Shown piece after piece: positions 1 through 13,055 of a DNA stretch of 64,000 bases. The stretch comes from Psychromonas sp. psych-6C06 (lineage in GTDB: Bacteria > Pseudomonadota > Gammaproteobacteria > Enterobacterales > Psychromonadaceae), in assembly GCF_002835465.1 (NCBI RefSeq), contig NZ_PIZM01000009.1, forward strand, positions 1 to 64,000, given 5' to 3'. Positions within the stretch are counted from its first letter, which is position 1, and each line of letters opens with the position of its first letter. A program made the translations under genes and the position numbers. The notes below the pieces were generated by a model. That model ran no database searches and was not told the DNA's origin. It saw nothing but the letters and a program-made list of their open reading frames with translations.

Positions 1-57
1 GTAACTGGTGTCATTTGGGGAATGGGTTTCAGACGTGTCATCTTCCCATCCGTATAA
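1..57 (+). CDS. C-terminal end of an unidentified protein (partial)
   Basis: The window opens in a reading frame that runs 18 codons (containing GMGFRRVIFPSV) to a TAA stop. The upstream part lies outside the window, so neither start nor family can be determined. It could be chance; no downstream terminator was seen to support a gene end. Confidence 0.25.
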   Translation, partial: VTGVIWGMGFRRVIFPSV

Positions 58-359
58 TTCCGTACCTTTGAAGCTTGTCAATCGTTTATTTTAAATTACT
101 TTAAAATGTTTTTTATGACTCAAACTCATTGAGCTTGTTGCTTCGGACTTGGTTGGTAACTTGCGTTGCCGTCCGTGTCTGTGGGGTCGCATTATAGGGA
201 TTGAGATCACATTAGCAAGCGTTAATTACTAATTATTTCAATTTAATGACTGAGTGAATAATAACTAAACAATGTGAGCTTAATTTCATCAATCATGTCT
301 ACTTTGTTCCCTATTTTATTTTTACCTATATAGTAGAGAAAATTTTATTGGAGAATACA
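58..359. other. Intergenic region upstream of mioC
   Basis: This 300-base stretch has no convincing gene. It becomes AT-rich toward mioC, and a TATATAG-type sequence lies about 30 bases before the mioC start and could be a -10 element. There is no clear -35 partner and no terminator hairpin that I can defend. Confidence 0.4.
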
Positions 360-821
360 ATGAGTCAAATTCAGATATTAGTCGGAAGTACATTAGGTGG
401 TACAGAATATGTTGCAGAAGCAGCTCAAGCTTTATTAGAAGAATCTTTTTTTGATACTGCACTACATTTACAACCAGATCTTAATGATATGTCTTTACAA
501 GAAGAGCAAATATGGTTGGTTTGTCTGTCTACACATGGTGCTGGCGATTACCCAGAAAACTTTAAAGATTTTGTTGAGCAGTTACAATCTGTTAATTCGG
601 TATTAGATGGTGTTCGTTATGCAATTGTTGGTATTGGCGATTCTAGTTACGATACCTTTTGTGAAGCGGCAAAAAACTTTGATTATATTTTAGAAGAGAT
701 GGGCGCGACACGAATTGGTGAGCGTCTTGAGATAGATGTTGTTGAGCATGCTATGCCTGAAGATAAAATGGAAACTTGGATCCCTACCTTGATCGAAGAT
801 CTAAATGAAATAATTGATTAA
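360..821 (+). CDS. mioC: MioC flavodoxin
   Basis: This is a short-chain flavodoxin of 153 residues, close to the family's usual ~147. It binds FMN; in E. coli MioC is linked to biotin synthase activity and its transcription runs toward oriC. The FMN phosphate loop is visible at residues 10-15 (STLGGT), followed by STHGAGDYPENF near 57-68 and GIGDSSYDTF near 91-100, which form the isoalloxazine-binding loops. The ATG is chosen because GGAG lies 7 bases upstream; a TTG four codons earlier overlaps this ribosome-binding site. It sits directly left of the putative oriC, as in enterics and vibrios. Confidence 0.92.
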   Translation: MSQIQILVGSTLGGTEYVAEAAQALLEESFFDTALHLQPDLNDMSLQEEQIWLVCLSTHGAGDYPENFKDFVEQLQSVNSVLDGVRYAIVGIGDSSYDTFCEAAKNFDYILEEMGATRIGERLEIDVVEHAMPEDKMETWIPTLIEDLNEIID

Positions 822-848
822 ATATAAATTAAGTTACCCACAGCCTTT

Positions 849-929
849 TGTGTATAAAGCATTTATAACTACTTAATGGATTATGTTTAAACTATGTGTA
901 AACCTGTGGTTAATTATGACTGTGTATAA
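849..929 (-). promoter_or_regulatory. DnaA box cluster of oriC
   Basis: Two exact TGTGTATAA sequences (reverse complement TTATACACA) bracket two weaker boxes, TGTGTAAAC and TGTGGTTAA, all in the same orientation. This is the strongest DnaA-binding signature in the window. Same-strand clustering is typical of DnaA filament-nucleating arrays; occupancy is inferred. Confidence 0.75.
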
Positions 930-980
930 CTAGCTAAAGTATCCCCTAGTTAAACGCAATTAGATCCACAACTGCACACA

Positions 981-1008
981 GATCAGGATCCAACTTAAGA
1001 TCCTGATC
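981..1008. repeat. GATC-rich inverted repeat inside oriC
   Basis: GATCAGGATC and GATCCTGATC form a perfect 10-base inverted repeat around an 8-base spacer, so four GATC sites lie in 28 bases. Such paired GATCs are preferred SeqA targets; a cruciform role is also possible. Confidence 0.7.
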
Positions 1009-1186
1009 TTTAAGATCTAATAACCTTTTTACACAGATTTTCAATTACTTAATAAGTATAGTAATAAAAGATCTTTAAAGATCTATATATACTACTAATA
1101 CTATTGTTTCGATCTTAGTAGTGTCTTATTTCTGTGGAAGTAGGTAAAATATGTTTTTTATTTTTAACTGTAATTTTGGATGAGTA

Positions 1187-3076
1187 ATGAATTACCACGA
1201 ACATTTTGATGTGATTGTTATTGGCGGTGGCCATGCAGGAACAGAAGCAGCCGCTTCCTCTGCTCGTATGGGCATGAATACATTGTTGTTAACACATAAC
1301 ATTGAAACTCTAGGGCAAATGTCTTGTAACCCTGCCATTGGTGGTATCGGGAAAGGACATCTTGTTAAAGAGATTGATGCATTAGGCGGTCTTATGGCTA
1401 ATGCGATTGATAAAGGTGGTATTCAATTTAGAACACTTAACTCTAGTAAGGGACCTGCCGTTCGCGCAACACGTGCTCAGGCTGATCGCTTATTGTATAA
1501 AGCGGCTATTCGAGAAAAATTAGAAAACCAAGAAAACTTGAAAATTTTTCAGCAAGAAGTCGAAGATTTAATTGTAGAGAATGACCGTGTTACAGGTGTA
1601 ATTACCAAAATGGGCGTTAAGTTTTCTGCTAGAACAGTCGTTTTAACTGTTGGAACTTTCTTAAATGGTCTGATTCATATTGGTATGAAAAATTACAGTG
1701 GTGGGCGTGCTGGTGATCCTGCTTCGATAGGTCTAGCTGATCGATTAAAAGATTTACCTATCCGTATGGGTCGTTTAAAAACTGGAACGCCTGCACGTAT
1801 TGATGCTCGCTCTATCGATTTTTCAAAACTTGAAGTACAACATGGCGATACACCAATTCCTACATTCTCATTTTTAGGAAAAGCCAGTGAGCATCCACGA
1901 CAAATTCCTTGTTATATAACTCATACAAATGAAAAAACGCATGACATTATTCGTAACAACTTAGATAGAAGTCCTATGTATGCAGGAGTTATTGATGGCA
2001 TTGGCCCTCGTTACTGCCCTTCGATAGAAGACAAGATCATGCGTTTTGCCGATAAAAACTCACATCAGATCTTTGTTGAGCCTGAGGGGTTAACAACGCA
2101 TGAAGTCTACCCTAATGGTATATCGACTAGTTTACCTTTTGATGTACAAATAGACTTCATTCGTTCAATGAATGGGTTTGAAAATGCATTTGTTACACGA
2201 CCTGGATATGCCATCGAATATGATTACTTTGATCCGCGCGATCTTAAATCTAGTTTAGAAAGTAAATTTATTGATGGTCTCTTTTTTGCAGGGCAAATTA
2301 ATGGCACAACAGGTTATGAAGAGGCAGGTGCACAAGGCTTATTAGCTGGTATGAACGCAGCGCTTCAAGCACAAGACAAAGAAGGTTGGTGTCCTCGTCG
2401 CGATGAAGCATATATCGGTGTGCTTGTTGATGATCTATCAACGTTAGGTACTAAAGAGCCCTACCGTATGTTTACCAGCCGTGCTGAATATCGTTTGTTA
2501 TTACGTGAAGATAATGCTGATGCACGTTTAACTGAAAAAGGACGTGAATTAGGCCTGGTTGATGACATTCGTTGGCAAGCTTTTTCTGAAAAACAGGAGA
2601 TCATTGAGAAAGAGTGTCAACGCTTAAAGGAACAATGGGTAAATCCTAATTCAGTTAATGCGACAGAGATTAATGCATTATTGAAACAACCAATGCAACG
2701 TGAAAGTACATTAGAAGCGATGATTCGTCGCCCTGAAGTTAATTATATTGATCTTATGAATGTAGAAGGCTTAGGCCCTGCGGTTGAAAATAAACAAGCG
2801 GCAGAGCAAGTTGAAATTAAGATTAAGTATCAAGGCTATATTGATAGACAACTAGATGAAATTGCTAAATTAAAGCGTTATGAAGATACAGTACTACCTG
2901 TAGAGCTTGATTACTCTGAAATTAAAGGGCTCTCAAATGAAGTAGTGGTTAAATTGAATGATATTAAGCCACAAAGTATCGGTCAAGCCTCACGTATTTC
3001 AGGGATCACTCCTGCTGCGATCTCTATATTATTAATATATTTAAAGAAAAATGGTTTAAAGCGAAAGGCAGTTTAA
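1187..3076 (+). CDS. mnmG: tRNA uridine 5-carboxymethylaminomethyl modification enzyme MnmG (GidA)
   Basis: Together with MnmE, this FAD protein installs the carboxymethylaminomethyl group at U34 of several tRNAs. At 629 residues it has the same length as E. coli GidA. The dinucleotide-binding [10 protein letters not shown] motif is at residues 13-22, and the family signatures [19 protein letters not shown] and [15 protein letters not shown] are all present. The C-terminal helical domain that contacts MnmE is complete. It is the first gene of mnmG-rsmG-parA-parB, with only one base before rsmG. Its partner mnmE is also in this window, at 37.9 kb. Confidence 0.97.
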   Translation: MNYHEHFDVIVIGGGHAGTEAAASSARMGMNTLLLTHNIETLGQMSCNPAIGGIGKGHLVKEIDALGGLMANAIDKGGIQFRTLNSSKGPAVRATRAQADRLLYKAAIREKLENQENLKIFQQEVEDLIVENDRVTGVITKMGVKFSARTVVLTVGTFLNGLIHIGMKNYSGGRAGDPASIGLADRLKDLPIRMGRLKTGTPARIDARSIDFSKLEVQHGDTPIPTFSFLGKASEHPRQIPCYITHTNEKTHDIIRNNLDRSPMYAGVIDGIGPRYCPSIEDKIMRFADKNSHQIFVEPEGLTTHEVYPNGISTSLPFDVQIDFIRSMNGFENAFVTRPGYAIEYDYFDPRDLKSSLESKFIDGLFFAGQINGTTGYEEAGAQGLLAGMNAALQAQDKEGWCPRRDEAYIGVLVDDLSTLGTKEPYRMFTSRAEYRLLLREDNADARLTEKGRELGLVDDIRWQAFSEKQEIIEKECQRLKEQWVNPNSVNATEINALLKQPMQRESTLEAMIRRPEVNYIDLMNVEGLGPAVENKQAAEQVEIKIKYQGYIDRQLDEIAKLKRYEDTVLPVELDYSEIKGLSNEVVVKLNDIKPQSIGQASRISGITPAAISILLIYLKKNGLKRKAV

Positions 3077-3077
3077 A

Positions 3078-3704
3078 ATGAGTTTATTAGCACAACTTCA
3101 AGCGATGTTAAATGAGACTGAATTATCGCTTCCAATAGAACAACAAAATAAGTTAATTCAATTAGTTGAACTACTCGCTAAATGGAATAAAGCATATAAT
3201 CTCACTTCAGTTAGAGATCCACAGCAAATGCTCATTAAACACATCATGGATAGCATCGTTGTATCTCCTTTCCTGCAAGGTAAACGTCTTATTGATGTAG
3301 GTACAGGTCCAGGGCTACCTGGTTTACCATTAGCTATTTTGAATCCAGATAAACAATTTGTTTTATTAGATAGTTTAGGTAAAAGGCTTCGCTTTATTCG
3401 TCAAGCTGTATTAGAGCTTGGTCTTAAAAATGTCGAATTCGTACAAAGTCGTGTTGAAGAGTATCAACCTGAAGAAAAATTTGATGTAGTCCTAAGTCGT
3501 GCCTTCGCATCCTTGGAAGATATGCTTTATTGGTGTAAACACTTACCTAATAAAACTGGACACTTCCTTGCGTTAAAAGGCCAATTTCCTGAGCAAGAGA
3601 TAAATATACTCGATAAACAGTTCAAGTTTATTGAGTCTATCGCATTACAAGTGCCTAACCTTGAAGGCGAGCGTTGCTTAGTAAAGGTAGAGCTTGTTGC
3701 ATAA
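3078..3704 (+). CDS. rsmG: 16S rRNA (guanine-527-N7)-methyltransferase RsmG (GidB)
   Basis: It methylates N7 of G527 in 16S rRNA using S-adenosylmethionine. The 208 residues match the family length. The SAM-binding motif [15 protein letters not shown] lies near residues 73-87, and LSRAFASL near 138 is the conserved post-motif segment. It starts one base after the mnmG stop, so translational coupling is likely. Confidence 0.96.
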   Translation: MSLLAQLQAMLNETELSLPIEQQNKLIQLVELLAKWNKAYNLTSVRDPQQMLIKHIMDSIVVSPFLQGKRLIDVGTGPGLPGLPLAILNPDKQFVLLDSLGKRLRFIRQAVLELGLKNVEFVQSRVEEYQPEEKFDVVLSRAFASLEDMLYWCKHLPNKTGHFLALKGQFPEQEINILDKQFKFIESIALQVPNLEGERCLVKVELVA

Positions 3705-3726
3705 TTAACTATTTAAGTAGGTATTC

Positions 3727-4530
3727 GTGGGTAAAGTAATTGCAGTTGCAAATCAAAAAGGTGGCGTAGGTAAAACAACAACCTGCGTAAATCTAGCTGC
3801 CTCCATGGCCGCTACAAAGCGTAAAGTGTTAGTGATTGATTTAGATCCACAGGGTAATGCAACCATGGGCAGCGGTATTGATAAGTACGAAGTTGCGCAT
3901 AGTGCTTATGATCTCCTTATTGATGATCTTCCCCTAGATAAAGTTATCGAAAAGAGTACTTCGGGTGGTTACGATCTAGTGGCTGCTAACAGTGATGTAA
4001 CGGCTGCTGAAGTTAAGTTGATGGAACTATTTTCACGTGAAATGCGCCTGCGTAATGCGTTAAAAAACTATAAAGATCACTATGATTACATTTTCATAGA
4101 CTGCCCCCCTTCTTTGAATATGCTGACTATTAATGCAATGAGTGCTGCTGATTCAGTTTTAGTACCTATGCAATGCGAATATTATGCTTTAGAAGGGCTA
4201 ACAGCATTGATTGATACGATCAGTAAGCTTGCTTCTGTGGTTAATGAAGATCTTAAGATTGAGGGGATTCTGCGTACAATGTATGACCCACGTAATCGTC
4301 TTTCTTCGGATGTTTCTGATCAATTAAAAAAACATTTTGGTGAAAAAGTCTATCGCACTATCATTCCCCGCAATATTCGTCTTGCTGAGGCACCTAGTTT
4401 TGGCACCCCAGTTATGTATTACGATAAATCATCAAACGGCGCTAAAGCTTACCTTGCTCTTGCAGGGGAGATGTTGCGCCGAGAAGAGCAGTTTAAAGAA
4501 GCCAGTATTGAAAGTGCTTCCGTAGGATAA
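3727..4530 (+). CDS. parA: Chromosome-partitioning ATPase ParA (Soj)
   Basis: This is a MinD/ParA-family ATPase that drives ParB-parS complexes apart during chromosome segregation. The deviant Walker A box KGGVGKTT is at residues 11-18, and the Walker B region DYIFIDCPPSLNML is near 120-133. The length of 267 is typical of chromosomal ParA, which lacks the N-terminal HTH of plasmid ParA. Start is GTG; an ATG in this position is absent and upstream sequence is non-coding. It lies between rsmG and parB, the classical origin-proximal arrangement. Confidence 0.96.
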   Translation: MGKVIAVANQKGGVGKTTTCVNLAASMAATKRKVLVIDLDPQGNATMGSGIDKYEVAHSAYDLLIDDLPLDKVIEKSTSGGYDLVAANSDVTAAEVKLMELFSREMRLRNALKNYKDHYDYIFIDCPPSLNMLTINAMSAADSVLVPMQCEYYALEGLTALIDTISKLASVVNEDLKIEGILRTMYDPRNRLSSDVSDQLKKHFGEKVYRTIIPRNIRLAEAPSFGTPVMYYDKSSNGAKAYLALAGEMLRREEQFKEASIESASVG

Positions 4531-4534
4531 AATC

Positions 4535-5455
4535 ATGTTAGGAAAAAAAAGAGGCTTAGGTAAAGGCTTAGACTCATTATTAAGTAGCAGTACGGTAAAT
4601 CGTAATAAACAAGTCTCTCACGATTTCAATGCAGAAAAAACACAACAACTTATCGATGAAGTAAAAGGTGCGTTACAAGACATTGATGTAGGGTTGCTTG
4701 AGCCTGGTAAATATCAACCTCGACGAGATATGTCAGAGCAAGCACTTGAAGAGTTGGCACACTCTATTCAAGTACAAGGAATTATCCAACCGCTCGTAGT
4801 TAGAGAAACCGGTCATCAAAAATATGAAATTATTGCCGGTGAACGACGCTGGCGTGCCGCTAAAAGTGTTGGCTTAGAAATGGTTCCCTGTTTAATTAAA
4901 AATGTTGAAGATAATGCTGCGATTGCGATTGCATTGATTGAAAATATTCAGCGTGAAAACCTTAATGCGATGGAAGAAGCGATCGCTTACAAGCGTTTAC
5001 TTGAAGAGTTTGAGCTGACTCATAATGAAGTTGCAAGTGCGGTTGGTAAATCGCGAACCACGGTTAGTAATTTATTACGTTTGAACAATTTAAATACAGA
5101 TGTAAAGGTGTTACTTGAAAAAGGTGACATTGAAATGGGCCATGCACGTGCTTTATTGAGTTGTGAAGATGAAAAACAGGCTGAATTTGCTGCAATTGTT
5201 GCAAAAAAACGGTTATCAGTAAGGGAAACTGAAAAACTGGTAAAAAAATCTAACGAGGTAAAAAAAGTCAATGTAGAGCTACCTCTTTGTGATGATTTTA
5301 TAAATGTTGTGAATACCTTTCAAGATAAGTTTGGTTTGCAAGTTAGCGCTAAAGCAGACAAAAAGGGAGGAGGTAAACTGGTTATAAGTTATGACTCTCT
5401 CTCTGATTTAAATGCTTTAATGGCTGTTGTTGATAAAAATGACAGTAATAACTGA
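4535..5455 (+). CDS. parB: Chromosome-partitioning protein ParB (Spo0J)
   Basis: This CTPase/DNA-clamp protein loads at parS sites. The N-terminal LGKGLDSLL segment contacts ParA. The CTP-binding box GERRWRA is at residues 102-108, box ENIQRENLNAMEEA follows near 133-146, and the HTH (VASAVGKSRTTVSNLLRL) is near 168-185. The C-terminal dimer domain is present, for 306 residues in total. It starts four bases after parA. Its likely targets are the parS-like 16-mers found at 21.5-30.9 kb. Confidence 0.96.
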   Translation: MLGKKRGLGKGLDSLLSSSTVNRNKQVSHDFNAEKTQQLIDEVKGALQDIDVGLLEPGKYQPRRDMSEQALEELAHSIQVQGIIQPLVVRETGHQKYEIIAGERRWRAAKSVGLEMVPCLIKNVEDNAAIAIALIENIQRENLNAMEEAIAYKRLLEEFELTHNEVASAVGKSRTTVSNLLRLNNLNTDVKVLLEKGDIEMGHARALLSCEDEKQAEFAAIVAKKRLSVRETEKLVKKSNEVKKVNVELPLCDDFINVVNTFQDKFGLQVSAKADKKGGGKLVISYDSLSDLNALMAVVDKNDSNN

Positions 5456-5563
5456 TATCAAAACTAAATCACGCATTAATTCGTGTTACAAATTTAACAA
5501 AAATTTAAATTTTTAAAACTAAGACATAAGCCGTAAAACGTATCGAAGAAGTGCGCTGAAATA

Positions 5564-5591
5564 TTGCATTGGGTCACTTTGTCGGTATAAT
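5564..5591 (+). promoter_or_regulatory. Predicted promoter of the atp operon
   Basis: A TTGCAT -35 element and a consensus TATAAT -10 element are separated by 16 bases, placing the start about 80 bases before atpI. It is the best sigma-70 match in the parB-atpI gap. No terminator is visible after parB, so read-through into atp is also possible. Confidence 0.55.
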
Positions 5592-5675
5592 TTGCGCATG
5601 TTTTAATCTGGGTCATTAAAGTTGTTAATAAAAGAAACTTTTTTGTCACAAATTAAATAATAAAAGGGAATCATA

Positions 5676-6891
<1,216 letters not shown>

Positions 6892-6926
6892 TTTTAAAAA
6901 AAAATTTTATTAATCAATTTCAATAA

Positions 6927-7208
<282 letters not shown>

Positions 7209-7246
7209 TATCGGATCTTAATTAACTAGATTATTAAGGAGCCGTT

Positions 7247-7717
7247 ATGAATATCAACGCAACCCTATTAGGCCAAGCAATCTCCTTTGCGTTTTTTGTT
7301 TGGTTCTGCATGAAGTTTGTGTGGCCGCCACTTATCGCGGCGATCGAAGAGCGTCAGAAGAAAATTCAAGACGGTCTAACACAAGCGGAACGTGCAGGAA
7401 AAAATCTTGAATTAGCACAAGCTAAAGTTGCTGAACAATTAAAAGAAGCGAAAGCGCAAGCTGCTGAAATTATTGAACAAGCAAATAAACGTGGTGCACA
7501 AATTGTCGATGAAGCAAAAACAGAAGGTGAAACTGAACGTAATAAGATTATTACGCAAGGTAATGCTGAAGTTGAAGCTGAACGCAATCGCGCACGTGAA
7601 GAGTTACGTCATCAAGTGGCAACTCTAGCAATCGCTGGTGCAGAAAAAATTATTAAGCGTTCTATTGATAAAGACGCAAATAGCGACATTATTGATAAAT
7701 TGGTCACTGAACTATAA
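7247..7717 (+). CDS. atpF: F0 ATP synthase subunit b
   Basis: This peripheral stalk subunit has one N-terminal membrane helix (about residues 5-26, ending [14 protein letters not shown]) followed by a long Ala/Glu/Lys-rich right-handed coiled coil. The 156 residues equal the E. coli length. AAGGAG precedes the start. It lies 11 bases from atpH, consistent with stator subunits made together. Confidence 0.96.
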   Translation: MNINATLLGQAISFAFFVWFCMKFVWPPLIAAIEERQKKIQDGLTQAERAGKNLELAQAKVAEQLKEAKAQAAEIIEQANKRGAQIVDEAKTEGETERNKIITQGNAEVEAERNRAREELRHQVATLAIAGAEKIIKRSIDKDANSDIIDKLVTEL

Positions 7718-7728
7718 GGATTGAGCTT

Positions 7729-8262
7729 ATGTCTGAATTGACTACCGTAGCTCGTCCCTATGCAAGAGCTGCTTTTGAATTTGCTGTTGATAATAAGTGT
7801 ATCGATAGCTGGTCAACCATGTTGCAGTTCTCTGCTGAAGTGGTTAACAACCCGGTGATGGCTGAGCTATTAACACGTGATAAAACAGCAACAGAGTTAG
7901 TGAACCTATTTCTTAGTGTATGTGATGATCAGCTCGATGAGCACGGTCAAAACTTCATTAAAGTAATGGCTGAAAATGGACGTTTGAGTGTTTTACCTCG
8001 CGTCGCTTTATTGTTTTCTGAGTTAGAAACAGCACAAAATATGCAGGTCGACGTTGATGTCGTATCCGCATATGCGTTATCTAGCAAACAGAAAACAGAG
8101 ATAAGTGAATCGCTTGAAAAACGCCTCGCACGAAAAGTAAACCTAAATTGTAGTATTGATAAGTCGCTAGTTGCCGGAATGGTAATTACTGCGGGTGACT
8201 TAGTGATTGATAGCTCTGCTATTGGTCAACTAAACCGCCTTTCAAATACTTTACAATCTTAA
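7729..8262 (+). CDS. atpH: F1 ATP synthase subunit delta
   Basis: It joins the b-dimer stalk to the top of the alpha3beta3 head. The 177-residue protein starts with the usual TVARPYARAAFEFA helix, and the C-terminal part contains MVITAGDLVIDSSAIGQLNRL, the conserved delta motif that contacts subunit b. Confidence 0.95.
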   Translation: MSELTTVARPYARAAFEFAVDNKCIDSWSTMLQFSAEVVNNPVMAELLTRDKTATELVNLFLSVCDDQLDEHGQNFIKVMAENGRLSVLPRVALLFSELETAQNMQVDVDVVSAYALSSKQKTEISESLEKRLARKVNLNCSIDKSLVAGMVITAGDLVIDSSAIGQLNRLSNTLQS

Positions 8263-8274
8263 TGGGAAATTAGC

Positions 8275-9816
8275 ATGCAACTGAATTCCACTGAAATTAG
8301 CGATCTTATCAAGCAACGAATTGGAAAATTCGAAGCGGTAAGCGAAGCGCGAAATGAAGGTACAATCGTTTCTGTAAGCGATGGTATTATTCGCATCAAC
8401 GGCCTTGCTGAATGTATGCAAGGTGAGATGATCGAATTACCGAATGGCAGCTTTGCTATGGCACTTAACCTTGAGCGTGACTCAGTAGGTGCAGTAGTAA
8501 TGGGACCTTACCGTGACCTTAAAGAAGGTGAAAAGGTAAAATCAACTGGTCGTATTCTTGAAGTACCAGTAGGTAAAGGTCTTCTTGGTCGTGTTGTAAA
8601 TACAATGGGTGAGCCTATTGATGGTAAAGGACCAATCGAAAACGATGGTTTCTCTCCTATCGAAGTGATCGCACCAGGTGTAATCGATCGTAAATCAGTT
8701 GATCAACCAGTACAAACTGGTTGGAAATCAATCGATTCAATGATTCCAATCGGTCGTGGTCAACGTGAGCTTATCATCGGTGACCGTCAAGTAGGTAAAA
8801 CTGCTATTGCAATCGATGCAATCATTAACCAAAAATCAACAGGTTTATACTCAATCTACGTAGCGATTGGCCAAAAGGCATCAACAATTGCAAACGTAGT
8901 GCGTAAACTTGAAGAGCATGGCGCATTAGAAAATACTATCGTTGTTGTTGCATCTGCTTCAGAAGCTGCTGCACTACAATACCTAGCACCATATGCAGGT
9001 TGTTCAATGGGTGAATACTTCCGTGACCGCGGTGAAGATGCACTGATTGTATATGATGATCTTTCTAAGCAAGCTGTTGCTTACCGTCAAATTTCACTAC
9101 TGCTTAAACGTCCACCAGGTCGTGAAGCATACCCTGGTGACGTTTTCTACCTTCACTCACGTCTTCTTGAGCGTGCTTCTCGTGTAAGCGAGCACTACGT
9201 TGAGACCTTTACTAAAGGTGAAGTGAAAGGTAAAACGGGTTCATTAACAGCATTACCAATCATTGAAACACAAGCTGGTGACGTATCTGCATTCGTACCA
9301 ACAAACGTAATCTCTATTACTGATGGTCAGATCTTCTTAACGACTGAACTATTCAATAATGGCGTACGTCCAGCCGTAGATCCAGGTATCTCTGTATCTC
9401 GTGTTGGTGGTGCTGCTCAGTGTAAAGTGATTAAAAAGCTTTCTGGTGGTATCCGTACTGCACTAGCGCAATACCGTGAATTAGCGGCGTTTGCACAGTT
9501 CGCATCTGACTTAGATGATGCAACACGTGCTCAGCTTGACCATGGTAAAAAAGTAACTGAGTTAATGAAGCAGAAGCAATATGCTCCAATGTCAGTTGTT
9601 GAACAAGCGTTATCACTATTTGCTGCAGAGAAAGGCTTCTTAAACGATGTCGATGTTGAAAAAGTATTAGACTTTGAATCATCTTTAATCTCTTACGCTA
9701 AAAATGAGCATGCTGAATTCTATGCTCAAATTAATGAATCTGGTGATTACAACAAAGAGATTGAAGGGCAATTCAAGTCGCTTTTAGAATCTTTCGTTGC
9801 AACGCAAACCTGGTAA
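8275..9816 (+). CDS. atpA: F1 ATP synthase subunit alpha
   Basis: This is the non-catalytic nucleotide-binding subunit of F1. The 513 residues match E. coli exactly. The Walker A box GDRQVGKT is near residues 169-176, [11 protein letters not shown] carries Walker B, and the ATP synthase signature [14 protein letters not shown] is near 365-378. The N-terminal helix [16 protein letters not shown] binds delta. Confidence 0.98.
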   Translation: MQLNSTEISDLIKQRIGKFEAVSEARNEGTIVSVSDGIIRINGLAECMQGEMIELPNGSFAMALNLERDSVGAVVMGPYRDLKEGEKVKSTGRILEVPVGKGLLGRVVNTMGEPIDGKGPIENDGFSPIEVIAPGVIDRKSVDQPVQTGWKSIDSMIPIGRGQRELIIGDRQVGKTAIAIDAIINQKSTGLYSIYVAIGQKASTIANVVRKLEEHGALENTIVVVASASEAAALQYLAPYAGCSMGEYFRDRGEDALIVYDDLSKQAVAYRQISLLLKRPPGREAYPGDVFYLHSRLLERASRVSEHYVETFTKGEVKGKTGSLTALPIIETQAGDVSAFVPTNVISITDGQIFLTTELFNNGVRPAVDPGISVSRVGGAAQCKVIKKLSGGIRTALAQYRELAAFAQFASDLDDATRAQLDHGKKVTELMKQKQYAPMSVVEQALSLFAAEKGFLNDVDVEKVLDFESSLISYAKNEHAEFYAQINESGDYNKEIEGQFKSLLESFVATQTW

Positions 9817-9864
9817 TTAATTAACGGCATTAGTCGTTAATTAAGCATTAATTAGGAGTTAGAG

Positions 9865-10731
9865 ATGGCCGGCGATAAAGAAATTAGAAATAAGATCGCG
9901 AGTGTAAAAAACACTCAAAAGATCACTGGCGCCATGGAAATGGTTGCTGCATCAAAGATGCGTCGTGCGCAAAACCGCATGGAAAGCACCCTTTCTTATG
10001 CAGAAACTATGCGCAAAGTGATTGGTCATATCGCACTTGGTAAACTTGAATACAAGCACCCTTATGTTCTCGAGCGAGAAGTAAAGCGTGTTGGTTATAT
10101 TGTCATTTCAAGTGATCGTGGATTATGTGGTGGTTTAAACATTAATTTGTTTAAAGAAGTTATTAAAGAGATGGAAGCACACTCAAAAGCGGGTGTGGAA
10201 GTTGATTTAACCGTTATCGGTTCTAAAGCAACTAGTTTCTTCGGTAATTTAGGCGCTAATATTATTGCACAAGCTACAGGCTTAGGTGATTCACCAAAGG
10301 TTGATGATTTAATCGGCTCGGTGAAAACAATGTTAGATGCTTACGACACTGAACAGCTCGATCGTTTATATGTAGTGAACAATAAATTCGTAAGTACCAT
10401 GGTACAAGAACCTACTATCAATCAACTATTACCACTGCCAAAAGCAGAAGATGATGAAGCAGTATCTTCACATCTATGGGACTACATCTACGAAGGTGAT
10501 CCGAAGAAATTATTGGATACGCTATTTGTGCGTTATGTAGAGTCTCAAGTATATCAAGCGGTAGTTGAAAACTTAGCGTGTGAACAAGTTTCACGTATGA
10601 TTGCAATGAAAGCTGCAACCGATAACGCAAGTGACTTGATTGATGATTTACAACTTGTTGCCAATAAAGCACGACAAGCTGCAATTACTCAGGAGTTATC
10701 TGAGATTTGTGGTGGTGCTGCTGCGGTATAA
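9865..10731 (+). CDS. atpG: F1 ATP synthase subunit gamma
   Basis: This is the central rotor shaft. It has 288 residues, against 287 in E. coli. The N-terminal coiled-coil helix ([18 protein letters not shown]) and the C-terminal helix ([28 protein letters not shown]) form the shaft and carry the family signature. TAGGAG precedes the ATG. Confidence 0.97.
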   Translation: MAGDKEIRNKIASVKNTQKITGAMEMVAASKMRRAQNRMESTLSYAETMRKVIGHIALGKLEYKHPYVLEREVKRVGYIVISSDRGLCGGLNINLFKEVIKEMEAHSKAGVEVDLTVIGSKATSFFGNLGANIIAQATGLGDSPKVDDLIGSVKTMLDAYDTEQLDRLYVVNNKFVSTMVQEPTINQLLPLPKAEDDEAVSSHLWDYIYEGDPKKLLDTLFVRYVESQVYQAVVENLACEQVSRMIAMKAATDNASDLIDDLQLVANKARQAAITQELSEICGGAAAV

Positions 10732-10735
10732 ATAG

Positions 10736-12157
<1,422 letters not shown>

Positions 12158-12172
12158 TAGCTGGAGGTTACT

Positions 12173-12592
12173 ATGACTAAAGCAATGACCACACATTTAG
12201 ATGTTGTTAGTGCGGAAGCATCTCTGTTTTCAGGGCGTGTTTCTCATCTTTCAGTATCTGGTCAAGAAGGTGAGCTAGGTATTATGCCTGGTCACACACC
12301 ACTACTTACTGCAATTAAACCAGGAATGGTTCAATTGGTTAAGCAAGGTGGTGGCGAAGAGGTCATTTATATCTCAGGTGGTTTCCTTGAAGTACAGCCC
12401 GGTGGTGTTACGGTATTAGCGGATACTGCTATTCGTGGTCAAGATCTTGACAAAGCGAAAGCAGAAGAAGCAAAACGTGCTGCTAAAGAGCAATTATCAA
12501 ATCCTGGTAAGGATATTGATTTTGCTAGGGTAACTGCACAACTTGCGCAAGCAGTTGCACAGTTACGTGCGATTAAGTTAACACGTAGGTAG
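12173..12592 (+). CDS. atpC: F1 ATP synthase subunit epsilon
   Basis: This rotor subunit inhibits ATP hydrolysis. The 139 residues comprise an N-terminal beta-sandwich (to about 85, with [19 protein letters not shown]) and two C-terminal helices rich in Ala/Lys. It is the last gene of the operon and is followed at once by a strong terminator. Confidence 0.96.
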   Translation: MTKAMTTHLDVVSAEASLFSGRVSHLSVSGQEGELGIMPGHTPLLTAIKPGMVQLVKQGGGEEVIYISGGFLEVQPGGVTVLADTAIRGQDLDKAKAEEAKRAAKEQLSNPGKDIDFARVTAQLAQAVAQLRAIKLTRR

Positions 12593-12611
12593 ATATTTTA
12601 ACTTTCGTTAA

Positions 12612-12639
12612 AAAGGCGACCAATAGGTCGCCTTTTTTG
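12612..12639 (+). terminator. Rho-independent terminator of the atp operon
   Basis: A perfect 10-base stem AAAGGCGACC/GGTCGCCTTT closes a 4-base loop and is followed by a T run, 20 bases after the atpC stop. Confidence 0.9.
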
Positions 12640-12681
12640 TATCTAATTGTTTTTAAGGTTTATGAAAATCATCTTTTATAA

Positions 12682-12835
12682 TACCAAATCCATTAAATAA
12701 CTGATCAATCTTACTGGTTAAAAGAAGCTATTTCAGCGTTAACGTAAAAGGGGACAACCATTTGCATCAATTTTCGCCTTGAACTAACTCCTTTTTCCTG
12801 CGTAATATTTGCTCACTATATTAGCGGAATTGGTA
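12682..12835 (+). mobile_element. Miniature inverted-repeat element, copy 1 (TACCAA family)
   Basis: This 154-bp non-coding element runs from TACCAAATCC to GGAATTGGTA, so its ends are inverted repeats. It is flanked by TAA on both sides (12679-12681 and 12836-12838), a 3-bp target duplication. It shares its whole length with copies at 21.6, 37.5 and 40.7 kb. No protein is encoded; mobilisation in trans by an unidentified transposase is inferred. Confidence 0.8.
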
Positions 12836-12838
12836 TAA

Positions 12839-13055
12839 CGTTAAATTTAATATATTAAATGGATATTAATAGGGTGTTTTTTTATATTTACATTATTATT
12901 TTATAACTTTGTTTGTCTAGCTATCATCATCTGTGTTATCTTGCGCCCTTGTCATTTCATAGACATAAAGGTGATTTTTTAACCTTAAACTATAGATAAC
13001 TTCTAAAATTAAAAGTTATCTTTACAACAAACATATAATTACAGGATTTATATAT
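12839..13055. other. Intergenic region before the DUF3015 gene
   Basis: An AT-rich 217-base leader that probably carries the promoter of the next gene. Several T/A-rich tracts are present, but no single -35/-10 pair stands out. No gene is seen. Confidence 0.4.

Larger units (their letters stand above)
822..1186. other. oriC: Putative chromosomal replication origin oriC
   Basis: The mioC-mnmG gap is the standard oriC location in gammaproteobacteria. It contains two perfect TTATNCACA DnaA boxes on the minus strand (849-857 and 921-929) plus near-matches at 834-842, 895-903, 905-913 and 1027-1035. Nine GATC Dam/SeqA sites fall between 963 and 1114. Next to mnmG lies an AT-rich stretch with repeated GATCT-plus-T-rich motifs (about 1005-1090), which fits the DNA unwinding element. 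Polarity (boxes toward mioC, unwinding element toward mnmG) matches E. coli. Identification is by position and motif; origin activity is inferred. Confidence 0.88.
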
